Shown here in pieces: positions 28,501 to 40,500 of a stretch of DNA of 64,000 nt. The first letter of the stretch is position 1. The number at the start of each line of letters is the position of its first letter. The DNA comes from Dendrolimus kikuchii (Eukaryota; Arthropoda; Insecta; Lepidoptera; Lasiocampidae): contig CM034411.1 of the NCBI GenBank assembly GCA_019925095.2, positions 8,702,001 through 8,766,000 on the forward strand. The letters are read 5' to 3'. The position numbers and the translations under genes were made by a program. A model generated the notes under the pieces. It saw only the letters and a list, made by a program, of their open reading frames with translations. It searched no databases and was not told the DNA's origin.

Positions 28501-31500
28501 TTTAGAAGTACACGTAGTTCTTACAAATAAAGTCGACTTACAATAATGACACAAAATCGCGCAGTCCACCGTTATAAGATACTCGTTCCGGAATACACTA
28601 GGTAACGCCTCGATCGCAGTTGAAACTCAACTAACTCAATGCTGTCGCCAGCAATGCTGACGTCACGATTGTTGGCTTCTTGGTGACGTCTCATATTTGA
28701 GTCCTCGAAATAGAATTTCAGGAGTATTTGGCATCGTATATTCCAAGAGCGTTACGACTTCCCAGAGAGGTCCGTCCCGTTCGGTGGTTTGAGCAATAAT
28801 GACCGAGTGCCGTCAGTGCGGCCGTATTTTTAGGGCTTGGAGCACGTGTCCGGGCACGTGCACTTGATCACATTTTTAGGTTGAGTATTGAAATTACAAT
28901 AAAGTCTTGATGTTTTACGTTTAATTTCACATTACAATAAACTCATAGTAAGTAAATAGATTATTACTGTTTTTAATTGTTGTATTTGCGCCGACATATA
29001 TTTGTAAAATTGACATGACCTTCTAGCAACATGCCCACGATTCCTTGAAATACTAACATTGTAAGCTTAATGACGCCGAGGAATATGCAACGAAATTTAA
29101 ACAAAAGAAGAAAGGATTTATGACATCTTACTGCGGGGCAATACAAAGGGATTAACGCGAACAATAGATCATATAAATTCGAAGGGCTAATAAAACATCT
29201 GTAAAGGATTTTTATTGGTTCGCAACAGTACATACATAGAGTAGATAATTCTGCACGAATATACCTGTGAGCATACTCTCATTGAGCACAGCGCTGCCAG
29301 TGAGCAATACGCCGTCGAAGTGCAAGGTACACCCCCTGGGTGGCAGGACGATGATGTCCCCGGGTGATACAGCCCTGCTATCAACTGTACGCCCGTCCCA
29401 CAACTCCACTGTATCGTAGGCTTCGACAGTCGCACGGAGGTTTTGTTGGTTCTAGGAATAGCATAGAAGTAGTTATTTATAGAGATGCCACGGTTATTAG
29501 TTTGATCGAATACCGCTCTCGGCAGAAGTGCCAATTATTCGCCGTAACACATGAGCAATTTGCGCGTAACAGGTTAGTATTTAAGCAATCATTTGTGAAG
29601 TATTTTCTTACGTTATGGCGAATGATAGGTACACATAATTAAAATTATGTTTTAACAGTTTTAAGGGCTTTTTGAATGGTTTTTTATTTTATTCTGACAT
29701 TTTAAAAACTAGCCATAATAATATTCAAATAAAAAATTAATTACATTCGCATTTAACACCGTTAAAGCATTTCATGATTTCGTGTTCGGTATTCAGCAGA
29801 ATAGTACACAGTATCCAGCAAAGCATCGAATATTTAAAAAAGTGGTCAAATAGGTCGAATACCGAAAAGCAGCAGTATATTCGTGGCATCTCTATTTATT
29901 CATAATACTGTTGTATAAAGATTGATGTTGGTATATTGTTGCTTCAATACAAATAAGGCCACAAAACACAAATTTGATTAACACTGGCAAGCCAGGACCG
30001 ACGCTACCTATCGACTGTCATCTGCTATCAATTACGCTAAGGGCTAAGCAAATTATTCATGCTAAAGTTCTAATTGCATCGAAAAAAGTTACATAACAAA
30101 GTGAACTTCATTACAACAAAAAATCTGTACAAATAAACCGTGCAAGTTATTTCTTCAAGAGCAGTCAACACCTACTATTTTTAATTAAATTATAAGTGTT
30201 TTTTTATGATGCTTACTAACTATGGGACTTTGTATATATAATATCAGCCCATAAATATCACACTGCTGGGCTCGGGCCTCCCATTACAGGGGGTAACGGA
30301 CAGTATACCCGCCACGATTGTCCAAGGCGGCTTGGCAGGTTTGACACATCGGATATCTCGATGTAGATTGCATCACGATGTTTTCCTTCACCATTGTTAG
30401 CACGTGGTAATCGTAACAATATGCACATTAGATCAGAAAACTGGTTAAGTGGTGCATGCGTTCCGGCCAGGATCGAACCCGCGCCCTTTGAGTTTCGGAT
30501 GCGTGCGCTAGCCATTACGCTACCACGACTTTGGTACTTTGTAGCCTTGTGATAATAAATTAATAAGAATAACAAAATATATCACAGTAGAGACACTTCA
30601 GAGTTTTAAATTGATATTATTTTAACTTTAAGATAATTTTCTTTTTAATAATGTATAACAATCGAGTTGTCTGGAAGTGGGCGCTAACAAATGCAACACA
30701 GTATTAGGGTGCGGTAAAGTTATAGTGCGCATTTATTTATCATTCGAGATATAAAGTTAATTTTGAGTGGTTATAAAAAAATAACTAGGAAGCCTAAACT
30801 TAATATATATAACTTTATATATATTAAATTGTTCGGATCTGTTCATAATAAATAAATGCGCCCTATAAATAATTATAATGGGGTATAAACCCCACCCCAG
30901 TATTATACTACAGGAATTGTTTGCAATACTATAGGTTTTCTGTATACTTATATGTTAATGGTTTTTAATAAATTATTTATTTTTTTAAAGAGTATTTCGT
31001 TCAATGTTTGTTCGTTCAATTGTTTTGCCTAAATATAATTATTATTTTGTTATTCATGTAAGTGTCATTTATTCATCTACGTTTCTCGATTATAGGGTAA
31101 TTCCTAAGGGAAATAAAAATTCCTCAAATTCGAGCTATAAAAAATATTCACTTTTTCCGTGAGATTTAAGCAAAATGTGGTGAAAACTCATTGTAAACAA
31201 TAATAATTACCTTTTTTGTTTGTATGACTGATGTGGCAACACCGAACGTCGACATTAGCACTACAGCTATGCAGTAATAATAATAGGGCTCCGCCAACCA
31301 CACCGCGATAGTGAACAATTGGAACACATAGAATGGATTGAAGACTTCAAGCAGTATGAGTGTCATGATCGACTGGACGGGCACTGTGATCTCATTCAAA
31401 CCATAGATGTTTAACCTACAGAAAAACAAATCATTTTATAATAATAATAATAATAACAATAAACCCGCAGGGGGGCTTTGTGGCGAAGCCTTAGGTGAGT

Positions 31501-34500
31501 AGCGACACCTCGTACCTGCCTGCGGGGGCCAAGGCAAGGCCCCCGCATCCGTGCTTGCCTTAACCAACCGGCACGGAGAGGAGCTCGCTAGAGCTAAGAC
31601 TCAAGCTCCAGGGGTGGAAGTGATAAATAGCATCACGTCAGAAGTAGTTTCGGTGAACCTGCAGCCCAGCTCTCTACACCCCTTAGCCACTCACACCCAT
31701 GTTACCCCTGTCTTCTATGGCATTTTTTGGGGCCCATGCAGTGGCGAGTCACCGCCTGCCCATTTTTCCATGTTCCCTGAACATTGCGACGGGCAGACGC
31801 AATAATCCCCATATTCCCAGACCCCTAGTACCACTAGCAGTTCACCCCAATAGCCCGGTACTTTTTGTCCTCATTTCCCACAATAGTCCTACACTGACCG
31901 AGGTTTGTCCTTGGGTGCATTATTATATGGTGTAGACGGGGATAATCGCCGGTCAGTGTCACGCCACATTTACATTAAATTTGTCAAGAGGCCTCTACGA
32001 GTTGGCCTTCCCAGGGCCCCATGCAAACCCTTCAAATGTCCGGGCCATTTTTATGGCCCGTGGTCTTGAAAGACATACAAATATAATAATAATAAATTTT
32101 ACTTAACTGAAAAATGTTACAAATTATACTTGCAGTTACAATAATACTTAACTTAAACTAAACATTCCAGCTTATAACTTAAATAACCTATGTAAATCGA
32201 CATTAACAATTTTGAATCTGTTCTTTGTATTGCCCGAGTTGTTGAAAGTGGCGCTGTCTTCCTAGCTAGGTTATAAAGTAACCTGTGTTAAAGAGAAACT
32301 GCATACTAGACTCCAATAGGATGATACTATTTGGAGGGGCGGCTAGTCTTAATGTTAAAGACCATGTATTATGTTATATATGCAAGTGATGTGTTTATAT
32401 TATGCATGTGTTGATTTGTGTATATTCTGTGTGACAGTTTTTGGCGGGAACTGAAAGGGACGTCCCCTTAGAACTGCGCTGTTGAAAACTAGGTACAATA
32501 AATGTTGAACAAAGGGAGGCCTTCTCGTTTACAGCGATCTCTTCTAGGCAACCCCAACTTTTTACTAAACTAAGATATGACTGCGGAGTTTTTGGCGGGA
32601 ACTGAAAGGAGGCGTTGTGCTGTGCAATTTTATTTTCTAAAAATGTGTAAAATCTCTCTAAAATTAACAATAGTTGTAGGATATTGATAATTTTTGAGTA
32701 GTAATTATGTGTTTTTGTGAGAAATGTGAACTGTATAGTCAAATGTGCCCTTTCGAGTTTTCACAAGAACTCCGCTATACGGCGTCGATTGTAGCCTACA
32801 ATACTACATTTGCGCCTGGCTTAAAGGCCTAGTTGCCAAACCATAAACACAAAAAAATGTATATTCTGTGGTATGTTGTGTGTGTGATACATTATATTAT
32901 ATTACTTTAGCTAGTATTATTCTAATAATTTTTCTGTGTCGTCATAACTACACACATTTTATCTATACACTCTAGGTACAGTTTTACACAAGTAATAATT
33001 TCTCCCGATGTAACTCTGCACAGTCCGAATCGTGGTAGCGTAATGGTTAGCGCACGTGCTCTAGACTCAAAGGGCGCGGGTTTGAGTCCTGGCCGGAACG
33101 CATGCACTGCTTAGGCAGTTTTCTGACCTAATGTACATATTGTTACAATTACCACTTGCCAACAACGGTGAAAGAAAACATCGCGACGAAACCTGCAAAT
33201 TGAGATAATCGGCGTGTCGAAGCTGTCAAGACGCGTCGGACATGCGTGGCGAGTGTACTTTTTGTTCCCCAATACCGAGACAAATTATTAATAATAATTA
33301 ATAGCGGACAAATTAATGGTCAAAAATCCGTAGTCTCTAAAATTCACACTAAAACGCACCCTTAAAATTATAGACCTAAATAAAAATTTTGAGTAATTGG
33401 ACTTAGATATCTATTGCATAAAAAATAAGGTACAAAATTTCATAACTTGATATTTTTAATTATTAATTGTCAAACCAAGATTGATTCAATATTGAGGCGA
33501 GATGGTTTACAGACTACCAAAATTTTCAAAAGTTATGATTCCAATTCCAATTGCCAATTAGAGTTACAGATTCGGGGCCCTGATCATGCCGGCCTTAAAA
33601 GCTGAAATCAATATAATGATCACAGTATGGCTCTAATACTCTAATATTTGGTCTAAATCTTATCAATCAATATCTTTATTTGCAAGGATGTAGTTAACCA
33701 GAGATGTTAGACAATTGTAGATGCACAGTAAGTACATTCTGCCACATAGTGGTATACAAAATAACTTCTAATTTAGGAACATGTTACCTAGGCTTTATTA
33801 ATGAATAAATAATTAAAATATGTATGTGTCCAAAAAAAAAAACAAATGGATTACTAAGCTTTCCCAAATAAATAATAACGATAACGACAAGCCCTTTTTT
33901 TCTGAGAAATTCATCTACAGTATAGAAACCTTATTATATTTAAGTAGGATCAACTTACATGCGCACCCGTTTCTCGCTGGAGGGCGCCCTTGCGCCCATC
34001 GCGTGCAGCTGGGCGCAAGTGACGCCGCTCTCGACGCCCGCGAGCCGCGTCCATTGCGCCCGGACGCCGTCCCATATCAACGACTGCTTCTTGTGACGGA
34101 AATACCTGTACGTCTGTACATCTGATGAAGATAAAACATAAACATTTACTTTGAAGCAAAAACAGAAGGAACATAATGCGAGGGGATAACCATCGCTATA
34201 GTAGAAATAGTCATATTATGATTAAAAATCTTATACTCATATATAAAGCTGAAGAGTTTGTTTGTTTGATTGAACGCGCAGGAACTACTGGTCTGATTTG
34301 AAAAATTCTTTCAGTGTTAGATAGCCCATTTATCGAGGAAGGCTATAGTATAGCCTCCAGTCCTATTGGTCTTAGCATGATGATATATATATCATCATAT
34401 AGACCAATAGGAGCGGAGTACCAATGAAGAATGTTTCAAAATCGGGGAGTTTTGAAAACAAATTCCACGCGGACGACCTCGCGGGCACAGCTAGTCTACA

Positions 34501-37500
34501 GTAAACTAACTCAAACCTTTAAAGAATATAAGAGTAATCTATAATATTATAAAATTCTAAACATGCCGTGTCTGTATATTGAATCTGTTAAAAAAAACAA
34601 CCAGAATAGACTATACAAACGATGGAGGACACGATGCGATTTTTTTTAGATTTCATGTCTGTCTATTTGTCAGTTTGTTCGGAATTCACGTAAAAACTAC
34701 AGGGCCTATTTCCCTGATCGACAGCAAATTCTTAGACTTAAAATCTGCGCTACTTTTGTCCTGGAAAATCCGCAGTAATTTTTCTGGGAATGATTCAAAA
34801 TGGTCAGATTAGAAAAAAACGAATTTCAATGTGATTTTTTCACTGATCGATAGCAAATGTTATGTAATAAAATGTGTGATACTTTTTATGCCGGGAATCC
34901 CGCGGGAATTATCCCGGGAGCGGTTTGTATTGGTTCGGGTGCATAAAACTTTTATGCATATAGGTTTATTATGTTTAATCCACGTATATGTATATAACTT
35001 ATGGGTATATTTGTATATATAGTATAGTTATATATTTATTATTAAAATGTAAGTAATCGTACAATAATTATGTATACCACCGTCGCCACTCCTAATCAAA
35101 ATATTCTTGCCACGGGTTGTCTGGAAGAGATCGCTTTTTAGCGATAAGACCGCCCTTTGTATTGGTTCGGGTGCATAAAAATTAGCTTATTCCGATACAG
35201 TTTTCACTAAAACGACAGCTTGCATTCTTTTTAAATGCTGGTGTACTTTGTGTCCCGGGAATCCTGGTGGGAATTTCAAGTCAAGCACGGACGAAGTCTC
35301 GGCCATATCCTATTATTACATATTCGTACAAAACTTGATCCATATAGATTCTGCAGTTTCTTTTCTTTTGCCTACGTGACTACAGAACCCTAAGATAAAT
35401 AATAAATCTTTAATAGCCTTTAGTGTTTTACAATTTCATAAAAAATAGACACCTAGAATGTTAATTAGGAAACAGTAAAATTGTGTTAGTTTAAAATACG
35501 GCTATGGAATTTAAGACAAGTAGGTATACCTTCGACTCTCAAACTAGGAACAAGGCCTGTGTTTTGAGTCAATCAAAGGTACCCTTCACCTATATGGTTA
35601 AACAACATAATTATAGCGTTTAGATAAGTTATTGTATATGCTTACGTGCGTGTGTGCGTGTGTGGCTGTGAGTGTGTGAATGCGTACCGTAATGAGTGTG
35701 AAATAAAGTGATTGAATGTGTATCACGTGTGCAGAAATTAACGAAAATTATATAAAGTATAAAACAGGACATATAGTGACAAACAGTAATAAATATTAGT
35801 TTATAAGTGCTCCAGACACGTCATAACCCAAGGATTTTAGCCAATTTATGACTTTATGCTTGGTTTCTCGTCTAGTTATATATTTTTAAGTCCTTATTCG
35901 CTCTATTATACAGGCGGCTTTTGATTGAATATGATTATTTCCAGGCCAGGGGGTAATCCTCGTGCGGACAATATGGCAAACCTTGTCGTAGCTCCTTTTC
36001 CGAGAAGGGATAAGATAAATTTAAAAAGCAAATTAACACCGAGGTTAAAAAGCAGGATAATTTATCATGGTTGAATGTTCTATGGAGGCGTATCTAGCGC
36101 GTGCGACAGGGCAGGGAATACCCCGCGTAAATAATAAAACGGTTGTACAAAATATAATAAATATAAATAATTTGTAACAAATTCACCGCGATAACGCCAA
36201 TGACGAACAACATGAAACAATTAGTCAATGGACGTTATCACAACAGCAATTTAACGCACGTACAATTAAACATATAATAAATTTATTTATTATTACTCGA
36301 TACTGGATATTATTAATTGGTAGACAGGGGGCCATTCATAAATTACGGCCACGTTAAGGGGAGTGCGTAGACCAAGTGTGATATTGTGTGACAAGGGTTG
36401 GGAGGAGTCCTAAAATTCGTATATACTGAATTTCAGCCAAATCGGTCCAGTAGTTTTTCCGTGAAAACGGAACACACAGACAGAGTTACTTTTTTATATA
36501 TATTATTGTATAGCTGGCAAACATGTAGACGGCCCACTAATAAAGTGGTTACCTGTTGCCTATGGACATTTGCAACATCAAGGCTGAGCACATTTTAGTA
36601 TAGACAGGAGGAATGTCATAACAGAAATGAGACAGGGAATTGAAATAATACTATTTAGTTGGCTATAGCGGCATCTGGAAGAGGCACGCAGGTTGGCTCA
36701 TCACCTTAATATGATGTTTAGTAAACCAATAAGAACTTACTGAGTGTAGATCCATCGTCCAAATGTATCGGCGTATGCAATGTGTCTGCACTCTGCTCTG
36801 TATATTTCTCACGGCTAGCTTCGTCTTGGAATCCTTCGTTTAGCAAGCCACTAAAAATAGGACTTTATTAAATACTAGAGATCTTGCCAGACGTTGTCTT
36901 GCCCTGATAAAAATAAAAATCTAGAACCCGATTACAGCGCCACCTACCGGATCACGCACATAAAAAATCATCAAAATCGTAGAAATCGATTTCAGCGCCA
37001 AGTATTTTGTTTAGATTGGTGGGTTACATTATTGAAGTTTTAGTAGGGATCCCTAATTTTCATATAACCTATATTAATCAAGAATAATGTAACATTCGAA
37101 CGGTGAAGGAATTTTTGAAATCTGTCCAGTAGTTTTTGAGTTAAATCGTTAGAAATATACACAAATAGAAATCTTTCCTCTTTATATATAATATTATTAT
37201 AGAAATAGCCATATTCGAGTCGGAATTGAGTACGCAGGGTTCTCTAGAAAATAGAATAGGGATTATACTTTATTTTTATTTCATATTGCATAAGTTCAGC
37301 AGATATGCAGACAGCCCACCTGATGGAAAGCGGGTACCATCGGCTATGGACATTTGCGACATCAAAGTTGTTACCAATCTGCTGCCGCTGCCTTAATGGA
37401 GAAAGAACGAGAACAACTAACGGACTAACTAGAAGAACGAAGAAAGAATACAATTTCCTGCGGCTGGGCGGCCTGTCGTAAGAGGCGACTTAACAACCCA

Positions 37501-40500
37501 CAGCCAGGTGGTAGGGCATTTGCCCGACTAACGTATGTCGCCATAACAACCTTGAGTTATGTTCCGGCATTAGTGACCAGGTTCCAGTCTCCCTTAAGAG
37601 AGCGGCAGCGCATTTGTAGCAACTTTGGTGTTGCAAATGTCCATAGGCGATGGTAACCGCTTTCCATCAAGTGGGTCGTCTGCCTGTCTGCTGATCTCCT
37701 GCAATTAAAAAAAATTGTGGCTGGAACCTGGCCACTAAAGCCAAGACACAACTCAAGGTTGTTATGACGACATACTTTAGACCAGGGGTGGTAGCCCGGC
37801 CGCAGGAAATTGTATTATTTCTCCTTTCCTGCACGGATAATAGAATAAGGATATGAAGTCAAATTTATTGATTTTTATTATTATATTGAGCATTAGTTTA
37901 TGTGAAAACGCTGCTTCTTATATTCGTCTCTATTTTATTTAACTTAATCTGTAATACAATAAATCTGTATGGGTACAATGAACTTAAAAAAAGAAAGAAA
38001 TTCAGACCCTTTCAGAATTTAGCGCGTAAGAATATCACATGAAAACTACCGAATGGTATAAATGAAACTTGACATAGAGCTAGCTAAAATCTTAGATCAG
38101 AATACAGGATACATTTCATCCCGATAAATGGTACAATTCCACACCATAATGCTAAATATATGGCGCTGCAGTCGCGTTTTTTAGCGACCGCCATTGAAAT
38201 TCAATAACAAACTCTTCGACATGGCAACCTGTCATTACATTATTTCAAATGCCGATAACCTCGGCTGAATCCGGTGAGAAATCGTGATCTTTCCTGTGTA
38301 GTTTTATTAATCAAAAATGAGCCATTATTTCACAACTAGTAGAAGATAAAAAAATTACCTGGTATCTGCTATATTTTTTATTAAAATCTTGTGAATGTAG
38401 AAGCTTTTACATTTCTTTTGATATGTTTCCTGAAAAATTACATTTATTTAGTAAATTTTAACATCAACTATTTAAGACTATTTAAAAGACGAAAGAAGTT
38501 TTTCACTTTGCAAGCTTTATAGATATATATTTTACACATAGGCTTTGAAACAGCTCAATGGAATTTTAGGGATAAAGCAGAAATTTAGTTTTTAATCTCT
38601 GTGTAGGTTTATGTATGTTTTGATACCTGGAGTTCTTGGCGGGATCTGAAAGGAGATGTTGTGCTGTGCAGTTTTATTTTCTAAAAATGTGTAAAATTAC
38701 TCTAAAATGAACAATAGTTGTAGGATATTGATAGTTTTTGAGTAGTAATTATGTGTTTTGTGAGAAATGTGAACTGTATTGTCAAATGTGGCCTTTTGAG
38801 TTGTCACAAGAACTCCGTTGAATGGCATTAGCTGATTACCTACAGTTCAGCTGTGCTACACACAGGCTTAAGAAAATGAATAAACTATATTGTAAACTAA
38901 GATCTGGCTTAAAGGCCTACCTGCCAAGCCATAAACATAAATAAATAATAATGTTGTGATACCTTAAGTTCAGAAGATATAAATATGATAAATGTGAAAC
39001 ACAAGTTTTTTGGTATCAACCTCTTTAGATAATATACCTTTATGATTTAACTTTGTCATACTTCTTCTGTTTTGTCACCTATTCTATATTCCTCTTTGCA
39101 TTATAATGTAAATAAAATAATATTATAAATAAGAAAATTTACTTATTACTCCATGTCTATATAACTCCCTTATGACGACACAGAGAATTTACTAAATTGA
39201 ATACACCAGTCTAATAAGTCTGTAACCACACACACACTCACTTGTTCACTTGTACACACATCACACACATACACACCACATACATATATACATAGCCATT
39301 CACACATCTATGCATTTCCACATACATTACAAATATTAACACGAAAATTTACAAATGTATACATACATTAAAATAATTATCTTTTTTTAATTGTATAACA
39401 AACGAGTTGTCTGGAATTGGGCGCTAACAACTGCAACACAGTATTATACTACAGCAGTTGTTTGCAATACCAAATGGTTTTTGTACACTATGTTAATGGT
39501 TTCAAATAAATTCTTTAATGTCTAATTACTATAAATAAATTACTCAATGTTTATTTATTAGAAACAAAGGATAAATTTTATATTGAAAAATAATATAACT
39601 TCTGTGTTTCAGGCAGTTTGTGTGGAGAGCTCTAATAAATTACAGTACTTACAACTACTAATACTTGCTCGGCGACTTGAAAGCAGCATCTGACACACGT
39701 TGCATACAAGAACCAGGTAGGCACCCAATGGAAGAACAAGAATGGCAAGCCACAGCATAGGGTAGAGAGAGTGTATACCAGTGCTGTCCGCCAACGACTT
39801 TTCCGATATCCATATACAACCTGAATAATTGACAAAGAAACTATTTTACAACCAAACTGTAAGCCACGTAATATAATATAATCTATTGTATAACAAAATA
39901 TTTCTTAATTGTTACTAAACAAGTTACACCTGTATTATTAATATGATACCCATCATTAGTGCCAATCCCAGAAGCACCTACAATTTATTCTACCTGTCCC
40001 TACTGATTCCATACCCGAAAACCAGTCTAGCCTGAAGCCATGGATTCTTATTGCGAACCTGGCAAACAAACAGACGGTCCACTTAATTGAATGTGGTTAC
40101 TGTCTCCTAACACATTTGCAATAGCAGGGCGAAATTAACGCTTTGCCAGCCTTTAAGATGGAATAAAGGGAGATGTGATAGGAGCATGGTATACGTATAT
40201 ATATGACGTGGTTTCGAATGACAGCCATAAATCATCCACCATTTAGGCAGTTTTGTGTTTCAAAGTGTATATTGATACACATGTTAATGGTGAAGGAAAA
40301 CATCGTGATTAAATCTGACATTGAGATAATCACATGTTAAACACAACACAATGTGTCAAACCAGTGAATCCGCATTAGATAAGGTACACCTGGTGATGGC
40401 GGGTTTAGTGTCAGTTTCCCTATAAATAGGAAGCCCAAGCCCAGCAGTTAATGGGCTGATATTATACTAATATTAAAAAGAGGAAAAGTTTGTGAGTTTA

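Noticed and set aside
31551..31935. Two overlapping frames in the GC-rich block
   Set aside because: The block is a LINE 3' end bounded by TAA repeats; frames show no domain.
33026..33095. tRNA-like sequence with A and B boxes (also at 14.9, 30.5 and 51.6 kb)
   Set aside because: No complete cloverleaf; followed by the common SINE body, so these are SINE heads, not tRNA genes.
33820..34125. 101-codon plus-strand frame
   Set aside because: Shadow of the GC-rich exon 5 of the ATPase.
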